From assembly GCA_036702865.1 (NCBI GenBank), contig DATNQD010000084.1, positions 43,714 through 107,713 on the forward strand: a DNA stretch of 64,000 nt, written 5' to 3'. The DNA is from Trichocoleus sp. (GTDB taxonomy: Bacteria > Cyanobacteriota > Cyanobacteriia > Elainellales > Elainellaceae). The notes beneath the pieces are model-generated. The model searched no databases. It was not told the origin of the DNA and saw only the letters and a list, made by a program, of their open reading frames with translations. Position 1 is the first letter of the stretch. Every line of letters starts with the position of its first letter. This document shows, piece by piece, positions 1 to 8,873 of the stretch. The translations under genes were made by a program, and so were the position numbers.

Positions 1-152
1 CCGGAAGGTGTGACATAGGCATTAAGCGCCATGTTCTGCCCTTTAAACGGAGCAACACGCCAGCCTCGCCGACTCAAAAGGCGACATAAAGCGGTTGTCA
101 GCATTGATTTCCCGGCATGGGATGTAGTTCCAACAACCATAATGGCTTTCAT
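1..152 (-). CDS. cobQ: Cobyric acid synthase CobQ/CbiP, N-terminal fragment
   Basis: This is the 5' end of a gene that runs off the left edge; about 50 codons are visible, starting at ATG 152-150. The product begins [16 protein letters not shown], a P-loop of the DethioB-synthetase/CobQ type, and continues with the family-typical [12 protein letters not shown]. CobQ is a glutamine- and ATP-dependent amidase that converts adenosylcobyrinic a,c-diamide to adenosylcobyric acid in cobalamin synthesis. Only the nucleotide-binding start is present, so the amidotransferase domain cannot be checked. The gene lies 63 nt downstream of a co-directional small gene and may be cotranscribed with it. No cobalamin riboswitch was recognised in the short gap. 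Confidence 0.85.
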   Translation of the reverse strand, partial: MKAIMVVGTTSHAGKSMLTTALCRLLSRRGWRVAPFKGQNMALNAYVTPS

Positions 153-215
153 GTGAAATCTCCACAAATAGGACAGAAAAAAACAGCTCTGGTGAGTACC
201 AGAGACAACTTGCGG

Positions 216-632
216 TTAGAACCAGCTGGGCAAGCGAAACCACTGTTGCACAAGATTGAAGAACCGATCGCCCCGATTTGGAGCAGGCAGCTTATCGCCT
301 TGATTCTGCCACTTTTCAACGATTTGATGCCCCAACGGAGTCAAACGAAAACTATCTGTTAGCCCTTGCCCATCGACTTCCCGGCGCAGTAGCCCCACCT
401 GAATCAACCAGAGCAGCGAATTTTCGGCAGCCAGTTCTGGGATTGATTGCTGGGTATAGCCATTCTCGACGCCTGCTTTGCCAGCAATGGCTCGAAGCTC
501 CACGCTTTGCCAGCGCATTGTTGCAAATAGGGATAACTGAAATGGGGCACAGCGTAATGCTCGTTCCGCCCGATCGATCGTTGCTGGGGAATATTGAATG
601 GAGGGGTTGCGAGAGGGACTTGTGAACGTCAT
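216..632 (-). CDS. Npun_F0494-like conserved cyanobacterial protein
   Basis: The predicted product has 138 aa, no signal peptide and no membrane segment. It contains the stretch TIDRAERALRCAPF near residues 18-31, followed by a helical region with a winged-helix-like feel (SLLWLIQVGLLRREVDGQG then TDSFRLTPLGHQIVEKW). That last part resembles the recognition helix and wing of small wHTH proteins, but this is only an impression. From memory it matches the cyanobacterial family named Npun_F0494, whose function is unknown. It sits directly upstream of cobQ on the same strand. No clear Shine-Dalgarno precedes ATG 632, so a start a few codons downstream is possible. Confidence 0.6.
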   Translation of the reverse strand: MTFTSPSRNPSIQYSPATIDRAERALRCAPFQLSLFATMRWQSVELRAIAGKAGVENGYTQQSIPELAAENSLLWLIQVGLLRREVDGQGLTDSFRLTPLGHQIVEKWQNQGDKLPAPNRGDRFFNLVQQWFRLPSWF

Positions 633-781
633 GGAGCTACTGTCAGAAGTAAGTTAAAAATTGAGCCAATTGAATGCTAAAGGACAGATATTTGTCTATC
701 TTATGCCGTTTCTTTCAGGTGGTGAAATATCACGAAATGGAAGAGGTGGGGTAAAGTACGGAGAAATCGATTTGATCATAG

Positions 782-1216
782 ATGACCATGAGCCACGCAG
801 CGAAAGACGAAGCTTTCGGCATCATTCCCATTTTGCACCAGCCGGAGGGCAATCAGTTTCTCTTAATTCAGCATTGGGCAGGACATTGGGGGTTTCCCAA
901 AGGGCATGCAGAAGCCGGAGAAACGCCGCTTATGGCAGCCTGTCGAGAATTTGAGGAAGAAACAGGCGTACAGGCATATGAGGTGATAGAAGGATCCTCT
1001 TTTTTGGAGCAATATTACTTTACAAAGAATAAACAGACGATCGAAAAAACAGTGACTTACTTTCCAGCATGGGTGAAGTCAACAGCAGTCATCTGCCAGG
1101 ACAAAGAGATTCAGAACTACTGTTGGCTACCGTTTGAAGCAGCTTTAGAGAAGCTAACCTTTGCTCAAGGGAAACGCTTACTGCGTCAGGTCGAGGCTTA
1201 TTTAAACAAACTGTAG
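782..1216 (+). CDS. Nudix hydrolase, diadenosine tetraphosphatase-like
   Basis: The 144-aa product carries a complete Nudix box (GX5EX7REUXEEXGU): the glycine of GHAEAGET, then REFEEETGV at about residues 56-64. The preceding WGFPKGH is typical of bis(5'-nucleosyl)-tetraphosphatases, which cleave Ap4A asymmetrically to ATP and AMP. The length fits that cytosolic family. A second in-frame ATG at 788 gives MSHAAKDEAF; neither ATG has a strong ribosome site, so the start is uncertain by two codons. The substrate is inferred from family resemblance alone, and other dinucleoside polyphosphates or RNA caps are possible. Confidence 0.85.
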   Translation: MTMSHAAKDEAFGIIPILHQPEGNQFLLIQHWAGHWGFPKGHAEAGETPLMAACREFEEETGVQAYEVIEGSSFLEQYYFTKNKQTIEKTVTYFPAWVKSTAVICQDKEIQNYCWLPFEAALEKLTFAQGKRLLRQVEAYLNKL

Positions 1217-1449
1217 ACAAAACTCTCAGCTCAATACCAGGCGGGCGGTGAGAAGGCCCATGCTTTCAGCAGCAAACCAGTAGCAGAGAACTAACCTTTC
1301 GGCATCTCCAATGTCTTTCCAGGGAAAGAGTCAGTATCCTGAGCTACCTTGTTAAACTTCACGTAAGTTATATTAAGAAATACGAACAAAGTGATCTTCT
1401 TTCATGAAGTGATGCTTTGTCCCCACCCTTTATTTGTGAGGCATAGACA

Positions 1450-1989
1450 GTGACAGCTTCTCTGTTTCCCACATCGGCAATTTACGAAGCCCGGATTGCA
1501 GAATTTTTCCAGCGTTCACAAGGGCAATGGCGATCGGAACGGCGATATTACACGTTACCCGATGGGAAGACCAAGGAGATGGTCAGCATGATTCGGGTTC
1601 GCTTTTTGCCGCAAGGATGTCCTGAACTGCGTCAGCTTGCCCAGCTTCATCATTTAACAGACGAAACCATTATGACCTGTGGTGCGGAGGTCACCTGGGA
1701 TAGCGAAGATTCTGTTTCTGGGCGCAAGCAGTCTAAGGGGCACACGCTGTTTGGAGCACATGGATCGATCCTCTACCGCGATCGAGGATTTGCCACTCCC
1801 CAACCTGTCACTGCCACTTATCATTTCATCAATCCTGAAACCATGTCTCTGCGAACTGAGTATCAGGGATCTGTGTTTGAGGAAGAACTGAAGCTGATCG
1901 GTAGCCAATATCGCACCCGTCAAACCATCATTTCCAGAGCTGGGGAGCAGCAGATGATTGGTCAATATCTAGAAAAGCGGATCGCTTAG
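1450..1989 (+). CDS. CpcS/CpeS-family phycobiliprotein chromophore lyase
   Basis: The 179-aa product has the layout of CpcS/CpeS lyases, small lipocalin-like beta-barrels that attach phycocyanobilin to Cys of phycobiliprotein subunits. Supporting stretches are IAEFFQRSQGQWRSERRYY near residues 15-33 (the family start is usually EFFxxSxGxWxSxRxxH) and FEEELKLIGSQYRTRQTI near the C-terminus. The start is GTG 1450, with GTGAGG 9 nt upstream. The sequence diverges from the classical CpcS start in having RRYYTLPDG instead of TTHHLAF, so it may belong to a CpcU/CpeS-like side branch. The allophycocyanin genes at 10.4-11.9 kb provide likely substrates, but pairing with a particular subunit cannot be read here. 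Confidence 0.75.
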   Translation: MTASLFPTSAIYEARIAEFFQRSQGQWRSERRYYTLPDGKTKEMVSMIRVRFLPQGCPELRQLAQLHHLTDETIMTCGAEVTWDSEDSVSGRKQSKGHTLFGAHGSILYRDRGFATPQPVTATYHFINPETMSLRTEYQGSVFEEELKLIGSQYRTRQTIISRAGEQQMIGQYLEKRIA

Positions 1990-2118
1990 CTCTCTTTAGA
2001 TACTCAATTGCAGGTAACTGTAGTCAATTGCAGTGAGAGAGAATTGAGGGGAGTAGCAACGGAAGCTGAAAGTAATCCTTTTTCTTCGTATCCGCTTCCC
2101 CCCGATCGATTCCATACC

Positions 2119-3789
2119 TCATTCAGCAGGCATCGCCCACCAAGCCAACCCATACGCTTGAGTGGGTTCGTTTTTTTGCGTGCGATAGACTACGCGAATT
2201 TTGTAGCGTCCGGTGCTCGGAATTTGGTGAAAGATGTGTTCAATGCTATCGACGTCGCTCACCGATGACCAGATACTTTTGCTAATGTCCTCATCCTCTG
2301 CCCGCATCAGATAAATATCCAGATCGTTCAGACCTCGATCGCGAAACGTTTCTCCCAGATCAAACTCCTCGTTTTGGTTGGCATCCCTTAACGTAACCAG
2401 TCGATTCCAGGTTAAGGTTGCAGAAATGAAGCTGCCCCCCTGCAAAGGCTTTTCAAATATATAGTCTCGAAAAGCAGGCACGTCTGTGGCGCTCACACGA
2501 CTCACCTGACCGTAATCCCACCCAATTGCCGGAACAGAGGCATCTGCGCTCCACTGACCAGGACTGAACTGCTTGTAAGCTCGAAATGCGTTGAGGTGTC
2601 CTGTGCCCATTTCAGCATCCAGTGGAATTTTGGGATCACGGTAAGCATCCGAATCAAGCCAGTTGCGGTTCATCAGGTCGAGAAATGTGCGAGTCATACC
2701 GAGATATTGCCCGTTTCCGCTGTCCTGAACTTTGTCTGCGGAGTTCATCAATACGGCTCGGCTCACTTCCTGCTGACGCGCATTCAGATTCCAATGGGCT
2801 TTCTGTTGCGAATCATTATTCCGAATTGCCTGCCGAATGAATCGATCGCCAAGCTCCTGCAGCAGCGCAATCGTTGCCGTAACGTGGGGAGAAGCAAAAC
2901 TTGTGCCTGTCGCAGCCTCCGCAACTGTGCCATCTGGGGCGATCGTTTCAAGATCATCACCTGGAGCCACTAAAACAACCGATCGTCTGCCACCAACATT
3001 TGTTTCTGTCGCAGGATCGCGTCCGATCACCATACGTGGGGTACTGCCAAGACTGAGAAAATCGACTTTTGTAAAAACACCATTGACGGTCATGGAATTA
3101 GCGATCGTCATACCGTTAAAGCTATCGGTTGGGATAGGATAGCCACCTCTACCCTGATTACCCGAAATCACGTAAACAACGTTGTGCACTCGCGCTGACC
3201 AATCAACACACTGTGTTAACAGCGCATTACCGTCGAGAACAGCCTTCGGACGCGGATCAACTAAAAGCGATTCTCCAAAACTAAAGTTAATCGCTCGAAC
3301 ATCTCCGCCGTTTTGACTCGCTACAGTTTGAGCAGAAAGGCACTCCTCCGGTTGTCCGCTTCGCTGCTCATGTCCCACGGCTGAAGAGTAAAGCGTCGCA
3401 TTTGGCGCAACACCCGGCAGTGATTTGTCGCGGCTAATCATGATACTGGCAACGCTGGCAGCATGTTTATCAACGTAGTCATTGGCTTCAGCGTGCTTAT
3501 CCTGATAAAACTGCCTTCCCGTCCGAATCACACGATTATTTGCAGCAGCTTTATCTAGCCCAAACTGCGCCGGACGCCCGACCTCGACTTGCCCGATCGC
3601 AATTTTTCGTCCGGTTAAATCATAAGGTGGTTCGTGAAGTCGCTGTGCGTCAATTCCGGCTGCACTAATTGAGTTAATGAATCGGGGATTAATCCGTGCC
3701 ATCACAGGCAAACTAACGAATACCAGTGCAATTCCGCCAATCCATCCTGTTAAGTGCCTGAGTTGCTGATGCTGCATCGCCTTTTTCAT
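2119..3789 (-). CDS. Secreted S8 (subtilisin-like) serine peptidase, Glu in place of Asp
   Basis: The 556-aa protein starts with a signal peptide (KK, then a hydrophobic core at residues 16-30, likely cleavage after VMA). The subtilase fold is shown by the His motif DKHAASVA (His109), the oxyanion Asn in ISGNQGRGG (Asn211) and the Ser motif GTSFASPHV (Ser297). At the usual Asp box (D-T/S-G) it reads GQVEVGRP, putting Glu69 where Asp is expected. The C-terminal 130 residues form a beta-rich domain with an EF-hand-like loop (DANQNEEFD) that could bind calcium. The gene is monocistronic and convergent with the upstream lyase gene. Family and secretion are clear; catalytic competence with Glu is an inference, and the substrate is unknown. 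Confidence 0.85.
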   Translation of the reverse strand: MKKAMQHQQLRHLTGWIGGIALVFVSLPVMARINPRFINSISAAGIDAQRLHEPPYDLTGRKIAIGQVEVGRPAQFGLDKAAANNRVIRTGRQFYQDKHAEANDYVDKHAASVASIMISRDKSLPGVAPNATLYSSAVGHEQRSGQPEECLSAQTVASQNGGDVRAINFSFGESLLVDPRPKAVLDGNALLTQCVDWSARVHNVVYVISGNQGRGGYPIPTDSFNGMTIANSMTVNGVFTKVDFLSLGSTPRMVIGRDPATETNVGGRRSVVLVAPGDDLETIAPDGTVAEAATGTSFASPHVTATIALLQELGDRFIRQAIRNNDSQQKAHWNLNARQQEVSRAVLMNSADKVQDSGNGQYLGMTRTFLDLMNRNWLDSDAYRDPKIPLDAEMGTGHLNAFRAYKQFSPGQWSADASVPAIGWDYGQVSRVSATDVPAFRDYIFEKPLQGGSFISATLTWNRLVTLRDANQNEEFDLGETFRDRGLNDLDIYLMRAEDEDISKSIWSSVSDVDSIEHIFHQIPSTGRYKIRVVYRTQKNEPTQAYGLAWWAMPAE

Positions 3790-3930
3790 TTATCTTGAAT
3801 TTAATGGAATGAATTTGTGATGAATTTCCAGCCTGTGAATCAAACAAATTAAATAAACCTGAAAGGACAGGGAACAGGCTTTGTTAAACTGAGTACAAAA
3901 CAGGACGCAGGAGAGATCCAGGTAGAGCTT

Positions 3931-4638
3931 ATGACCGAAAACACATCCCGCAAACCGATCGTTATTGCACCTTCTATTCTATCGGCAGATTTTAGTCGGC
4001 TGGGCGAAGAAATCCAGGCGATCGATCACGCTGGCGCAGATTGGATTCACGTTGATGTCATGGATGGTCGCTTCGTTCCCAATATTACAATCGGTCCCCT
4101 AATTGTTGATGCGATTCGCCCTTACACTCAAAAAACGATCGATGTTCACCTGATGATCGTTGAGCCAGAGAAGTATGTGGCTGACTTTGCGAAAGCAGGT
4201 GCAGATATTATTTCTGTCCATGCAGAACACAATGCTTCGCCTCACTTGCACCGGACGCTCTGCCAGATCAAAGAATGCGGCAAGCAAGCGGGTGTGGTTC
4301 TGAATCCTTCAACGCCGCTCGATTTCATTGAGTATGTGCTGGAGGTCTGTGATCTGGTGCTGATCATGAGTGTTAACCCTGGTTTTGGTGGTCAAAGCTT
4401 CATCCCGGCTGTGTTACCTAAGATTCGCCAACTGCGTCAGATGTGTGACGAGCGAGGACTCAACCCTTGGATCGAAGTGGATGGTGGCTTGAAGATTAAC
4501 AATACCTGGCAAGTTTTGGAAGCAGGAGCCAATGCAATTGTTGCAGGTTCTGCTGTCTTCGGCGCGAAAGATTACGCTCAAGCGATCGAAGGAATTCGGA
4601 ATAGTAAGCGTCCTGAACCAGAGTTAGCGACTGTATAA
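3931..4638 (+). CDS. rpe: Ribulose-phosphate 3-epimerase
   Basis: The 235-aa TIM-barrel enzyme interconverts ribulose 5-phosphate and xylulose 5-phosphate in the Calvin-Benson and pentose phosphate cycles. It shows the family hallmarks [16 protein letters not shown] at the N-terminus, [12 protein letters not shown] (metal-binding His and catalytic Asp), [16 protein letters not shown] (phosphate loop) and EVDGG (second catalytic Asp). Its length is normal. ATG 3931 is preceded by a weak purine-rich stretch. A strong hairpin with a T-run follows the stop, so the gene appears to be transcribed alone. Confidence 0.97.
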   Translation: MTENTSRKPIVIAPSILSADFSRLGEEIQAIDHAGADWIHVDVMDGRFVPNITIGPLIVDAIRPYTQKTIDVHLMIVEPEKYVADFAKAGADIISVHAEHNASPHLHRTLCQIKECGKQAGVVLNPSTPLDFIEYVLEVCDLVLIMSVNPGFGGQSFIPAVLPKIRQLRQMCDERGLNPWIEVDGGLKINNTWQVLEAGANAIVAGSAVFGAKDYAQAIEGIRNSKRPEPELATV

Positions 4639-4661
4639 CATTTACATCTAAAACTCTTGTG

Positions 4662-4687
4662 AGGTGGGCATCTTGTCCACCTTTTTT
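4662..4687 (+). terminator. Rho-independent-type terminator of rpe
   Basis: A 9-bp stem AGGTGGGCA / TGTCCACCT (one G-T pair) closes a 3-nt loop and is followed by a run of six T. It lies 24 nt after the rpe stop and just before the convergent NYN gene. A nearly identical stem occurs at 24743-24768. Confidence 0.8.
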
Positions 4688-4716
4688 AGTCAGAAGTTTT
4701 TAGCCAAAAGTAAGTT

Positions 4717-6120
4717 CTAAAGGCTAATTTCCCATCCTTTAGCAGTTTGCTGAAGTTTAAATTTTTTGCACTCCTTCAAAAAAACAACGTATTTCTTGTT
4801 GATGTTTAATTGCTCAAGCACCTGCTTTACTTTCAAGCCATAAGCTTTTTCAAATTGACATTGCAAAGTTGTGACGTGAGCCGTTTTTGTAGAGGTTTTA
4901 TTTGTTAATTCCTTTAGTGCTTTAGTCAGTGCTTGTTCTAATTCAGCCTTTGTTAGAATTTTGAAGTTATCTAGCGTTTTCTGGGCTTGAGGTTTAGATG
5001 AAGCGGGAGCGATCGAAGCGGTTGGATTAGAAACTGGCTCAAACAAAGAGATATAGATCGCGTCCTGCTCCGAAATTTGATGGGTTACAAATACCATTGG
5101 GCGATCGAGAAAGATGTCTCTTGCTCTTTTCCCAGGAGCGTGAGTATTGACTAAATCATTAAGGCTAAAATGATGCTCTTCTTTGAGCTTTTTAGAAATA
5201 CTGGATAGCCGAATCCATTGTTTCTGTTCTGATAATTGCTCTTGCTGAATAATCTTCTTCAGGAGCGGAATAGATTCCTCAACGGATGGAATTTGAGCAG
5301 CGAGTTTAGCAAAAAATTCTTTAGTTTGCTCGGTTTCTAAGTTTTTGATTTTGACTCGATCGCCCTGCTTCTGCACAGCATAAACTATTAATCCATGTAC
5401 CTTAAGCGTGTTGCACAGATGAGTTAAATCTCCGTCCGATGAACAAACGATCACTTCTTTTGCTGTTGGATAATGGAGAAACAGGGAAGAGCCAATGGCA
5501 GTCATTTTCATGTCGGCGCTGTTTTTACCAGGCGGAACGTGAATCATTTGATAACCGCGACTGTGTAGCTCTACATCTCTCTTAGCAGTACCACTATGAC
5601 GCCAGTTAGCAAAAGCAATTTTAATCTGGATCGGATAAGCGCAAACTTTTTGGAGAAACTGTTCTTCTTCAGGCTGTAGCCATAAATTCTCAGCATCTAA
5701 TAAAAGAATTGTATTGCGCTGAGTACTGGTACTAGATGGCTGAGTAGAAGAATTTATCTGATTAGCAAATTGCTTGGTTGGGCTGATACTGTGAATGAGC
5801 TGATGGCAACGATCGCCCAGGCCAGAAATGAGTGGAGAGCTGGAAAAGTCAGGCGTAAAGATTTTGTTTAGGAGAAACTGAGTTTTTGCTTGTAAATCAA
5901 CTGAATCAACAGCCTTACTGAGTTCTCTGCTGAAGCCCTCAATAAATTGAGCTTTGGTTTCTGCTTTTTCCCAATCGATCGTTCGATATTTTTCCGCTAA
6001 GAATTGCGATCGTTGCTTTTGCACAGTCACCACCCACTCATAGAACAGTAAGCCAATTTGCTGGTGTACCGTTTGCTGGTGTACCGTCCTATGTCCCATA
6101 TCCATGCAGCTTAAGTCCAC
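4717..6120 (-). CDS. NYN (PIN-like RNase) protein with tandem LOTUS/OST-HTH-like C-terminus
   Basis: The 467-aa cytosolic protein has three parts. Residues 1-130 are helical with no recognised domain. Residues 137-255 form a NYN domain with its acidic metal site visible: LLLDAENL (Asp142), NSADMKM (Asp203) and CSSDGDLTHL (Asp229/Asp231). Two modules follow that resemble LOTUS/OST-HTH RNA-binding domains: about 300-360 (WIRLSSISKKLKEEHHF) and about 390-467 (HVTTLQCQFEKAYG, ending FKLQQTAKGWEI). NYN-LOTUS proteins are thought to be RNases guided by RNA-binding domains. The extreme N-terminus contains a duplicated TVHQQ from a 15-bp tandem repeat, so translation could begin at Met6 or Met8. The gene stands alone, convergent with rpe. 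Confidence 0.75.
   Translation of the reverse strand: MDLSCMDMGHRTVHQQTVHQQIGLLFYEWVVTVQKQRSQFLAEKYRTIDWEKAETKAQFIEGFSRELSKAVDSVDLQAKTQFLLNKIFTPDFSSSPLISGLGDRCHQLIHSISPTKQFANQINSSTQPSSTSTQRNTILLLDAENLWLQPEEEQFLQKVCAYPIQIKIAFANWRHSGTAKRDVELHSRGYQMIHVPPGKNSADMKMTAIGSSLFLHYPTAKEVIVCSSDGDLTHLCNTLKVHGLIVYAVQKQGDRVKIKNLETEQTKEFFAKLAAQIPSVEESIPLLKKIIQQEQLSEQKQWIRLSSISKKLKEEHHFSLNDLVNTHAPGKRARDIFLDRPMVFVTHQISEQDAIYISLFEPVSNPTASIAPASSKPQAQKTLDNFKILTKAELEQALTKALKELTNKTSTKTAHVTTLQCQFEKAYGLKVKQVLEQLNINKKYVVFLKECKKFKLQQTAKGWEISL
6058..6087. repeat. 15-bp perfect tandem duplication
   Basis: TTGCTGGTGTACCGT occurs twice in direct succession. It encodes TVHQQ-TVHQQ near the N-terminus of the NYN-domain protein, or lies in its leader if translation starts later. 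Such a unit is prone to slippage. Confidence 0.9.
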
Positions 6121-6282
6121 ATCTCAGCCAAAAACAATTAATCTCTGTCTAGAATTCACTGTATTTTATGAAAAATAACAGGGGTAGAGGCACTGTCTCT
6201 CTTTCTCTGGCTTACTGGCTTTTCCGCCATACAGGTTCCCTGCTCCCGCATAATGTAAAGAGATGCTTTACATGAGTTCACG

Positions 6283-7794
6283 ATGGCGAGAGATCTGCGC
6301 GAATTTCTGAAACTACTGGAAGAGCGGGGACAACTCCGCCGCATTAAGGCCTTGGTTGATCCCAATCTAGAAATTGCCGAAATCAGTAACCGAATGTTGC
6401 AGGCCGGGGGACCAGCGCTGTTGTTTGAGAATGTGAAAGGGGCAGATTATCCAGTTGCCGTGAACGTCATGGGTACTGTGGAGCGGGTCTGTTGGGCAAT
6501 GAATATGGAACGCCCAGAGGAACTGGAAGACCTGGGCAAGAAACTGGCGATTCTATATCAGCCGCGTCCACCAAAGAAAATTTCTCAGGCGATCGAACTG
6601 GGTCAGGTGCTTTTTGATGTGGTGAAGGCAAAGCCTGGTCGAGATTTCTTTCCCCCCTGTCAGCAAATCGTTTTGCAGGGTGATGAAGTAGATCTAACAA
6701 AGCTGCCGCTGTTGCGCGTCTATGCTGGCGATGCCAATAAGGTGATCACATTGGGCTTAATGATCACCAAAGACCCAGAAACTAAAATTGTGAATGTAGG
6801 CGTGTATCGCTTGCAGTTGCAGTCAAAAAATACGATGACGGTGCAGTGGCTCTCAATTCGTGGTGCAACCCGCCATTTACGAAAAGCCGCAGAACGTGGG
6901 CAAAAGCTGGAGGTGGCAATTGCTCTGGGTGTTGATCCGTTGCTGATTATGGCAGCCGCAACCCCTTTACCGATCGATCTGTCTGAGTGGCTGTTCGCCG
7001 GACTCTATGCAGGTCAGGGCGTAAAATTGGCAAAGTGCAAAACAGTCGATCTGGAAGTTCCAGCAGATTCAGAAATTGTGCTGGAAGGGACAATTACCCC
7101 AGGTGATGTAGAGGTGGATGGTCCGGCAGGCGATCACATGGGCTTTTATGGCGGCGTCAACGAAAAGGCTCCTTTGCTGCGGTTTCAGTGTATGACGCAT
7201 CGCAAAGATCCAATTTATATGACGACGTTTAGCGGTCGTCCGCCGAAAGAAGATGCGATGATGGCGCTCGCTTTGAACCGAATCTATACACCTATCCTGC
7301 GGCAGCAAGTCCCAGAAATTGTTGATTTCTTTCTGCCAATGGAAACCCTGAGCTACAAAGCGGCAGTTCTATCGATCGACAAAGCCTATCCTGGTCACGC
7401 AAGACGGGCAGCGCTGGCTTTCTGGAGTGCTTTACCGCAGTTCAACTACACCAAATTTGTGATTGTAGTAGACAAAGACATTAATATCCGCGATCCGCGT
7501 CAGGTCGTCTGGGCGATTGCCTCTAAGGTTGATCCGGGTCGAGATGTGTTCATTCTGCCGAATACGCCGTTTGATTCGCTTGACTTTGCCACTGAAAAAG
7601 CAGGTTTAGGCGGGCGCATGGGCATCGATGCCACAACCAAGATCTACCCTGAAAGCGATCGTGCCTGGAGCGAACCACTTGAATCTGATCCGGACACAGC
7701 AACGATGGTCGATCGACGCTGGGCAGAATATGGTTTGGCAGACCTCAATTTGGGTGAAGTCAACCCAAATCTGTTTGGCTATGACATGCACTAG
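6283..7794 (+). CDS. ubiD: UbiD-family prenylated-FMN-dependent decarboxylase
   Basis: The 503-aa protein matches cyanobacterial UbiD along its length: MARDLREFLKLLE at the start, NVGVYRLQLQSKNTM and IRGATRHLRKA in the prFMN domain, EVDGPAGDHMGFYGG at about residue 270, TFSGRPPKEDAMMA, and a C-terminal SLDFATEKAGLGGRMGIDATTK. UbiD enzymes decarboxylate aromatic or unsaturated acids using prenyl-FMN made by UbiX. In cyanobacteria this member is associated with decarboxylation of a polyprenyl-4-hydroxybenzoate in plastoquinone synthesis. The conserved E-x-P-F-G-E motif reads DGPAGDH here, with Asp for one Glu; I recall this as common in cyanobacterial homologues. The start ATG 6283 fits the conserved N-terminus. 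ubiX is not in the window. Confidence 0.9.
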   Translation: MARDLREFLKLLEERGQLRRIKALVDPNLEIAEISNRMLQAGGPALLFENVKGADYPVAVNVMGTVERVCWAMNMERPEELEDLGKKLAILYQPRPPKKISQAIELGQVLFDVVKAKPGRDFFPPCQQIVLQGDEVDLTKLPLLRVYAGDANKVITLGLMITKDPETKIVNVGVYRLQLQSKNTMTVQWLSIRGATRHLRKAAERGQKLEVAIALGVDPLLIMAAATPLPIDLSEWLFAGLYAGQGVKLAKCKTVDLEVPADSEIVLEGTITPGDVEVDGPAGDHMGFYGGVNEKAPLLRFQCMTHRKDPIYMTTFSGRPPKEDAMMALALNRIYTPILRQQVPEIVDFFLPMETLSYKAAVLSIDKAYPGHARRAALAFWSALPQFNYTKFVIVVDKDINIRDPRQVVWAIASKVDPGRDVFILPNTPFDSLDFATEKAGLGGRMGIDATTKIYPESDRAWSEPLESDPDTATMVDRRWAEYGLADLNLGEVNPNLFGYDMH

Positions 7795-7847
7795 GGGCAA
7801 TTGAGAAATGGGCAGCAGGTACATCTGGTTTAACAACGCCCAAAAAT

Positions 7848-8816
7848 TCAGTGGCGAATCAATTGATGAAACCAGTGATTAAACCAGCGATTTGCTTGTT
7901 TCTCCAGATAATAAAACGGGCTGATTAACCCACCCCAAAAAAACGCCGTTTCGCAGGCTAATCCCAAGTTAGAAAAGGCTCGATCGCGGTATTTCACTAA
8001 ATGCCAGATCAGCCGCTTTAAGCTACCCAAAAAATTCCTGATTAAGACGATCGGTCTCTGCCAGGGTTTTGTAATAATCATCCGAATTTCACAAGTACAA
8101 AGCCCATAAATTCGAGCAATCTTAGTTAAATAAGACTTCTCCATTCTCCAAGCAGGAATGAGATGCTCAATTTTCATTTCTGGGTTGTGCCAAATCTCCC
8201 ATCCATGCTTGTGCAAATGCAGGGAAATTTCGTAGTCATGCCCACCTCGATGCGCCCGAGTAAAGCGATCGGGTAGGCTCTCTATCCAAGCTTGTTTCCG
8301 CACAACTAAACCTGCACCGGGAGGCAATCTTAAATGTTCTGGCTCGTAAAGCTTAGGCTGACGAGAAAACTCTCGAATCACTAAAAAAAGCTTTGCTCTC
8401 TCAAATTCTGGAGGAGGCTCAACTTCATATTTGCCGCGAATTTGCCCCCCGAATGCTCCGGCTTTGGGATGTGCTAAACCAAATTGATAGGCAGCAGCAA
8501 CCCAACTCGAATCAGGCAAATTGTCATCATCTAGAAAACCAACAAACTGTCCGTTTGCTTCTTTGATGGCTCTCTGTCGGGCATAGGCAGAGCCTTGAGT
8601 CGATTCATTGCAGTAGCGTAACGGCGTTTGCGGTAGCCAATTTTGCTGAAATGCTTCTACAATTTTTGCAGTTTCATCAGTGCTGTTGTTATCAACAACA
8701 ATAACTTCCCAGCTTAGAAAATCAATTTGAGTTTGCGATCGCAATTTCTCTAATACGAACTGCAAAGTTTTTGCGCCATTGTAAGTTGGAATTGCAACGG
8801 TAAATTGAATATCCAT
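7848..8816 (-). CDS. hpsE: HpsE-like family 2 glycosyltransferase (copy 1)
   Basis: The 322-aa GT-A glycosyltransferase begins MDIQFTVAIPTYNGAKTL, with the nucleotide-sugar motif VVDNNSTDET near residue 40 and a DxD-like FLDDDNLPDSSWV near 97. A membrane-associated helical C-terminal region follows. Sequence and length resemble HpsE, one of the enzymes making the secreted polysaccharide needed for hormogonium gliding in filamentous cyanobacteria. Its nearest paralogue lies 57 nt upstream on the same strand, so the two are probably one operon from a tandem duplication. An ATG two codons upstream (8822) is possible. The sugar transferred is unknown. Confidence 0.8.
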   Translation of the reverse strand: MDIQFTVAIPTYNGAKTLQFVLEKLRSQTQIDFLSWEVIVVDNNSTDETAKIVEAFQQNWLPQTPLRYCNESTQGSAYARQRAIKEANGQFVGFLDDDNLPDSSWVAAAYQFGLAHPKAGAFGGQIRGKYEVEPPPEFERAKLFLVIREFSRQPKLYEPEHLRLPPGAGLVVRKQAWIESLPDRFTRAHRGGHDYEISLHLHKHGWEIWHNPEMKIEHLIPAWRMEKSYLTKIARIYGLCTCEIRMIITKPWQRPIVLIRNFLGSLKRLIWHLVKYRDRAFSNLGLACETAFFWGGLISPFYYLEKQANRWFNHWFHQLIRH

Positions 8817-8873
8817 AATCAACCGTAGATGAATGCTGACAGGTTCACTTTCAATAGAATAAGCGCCAATGAA

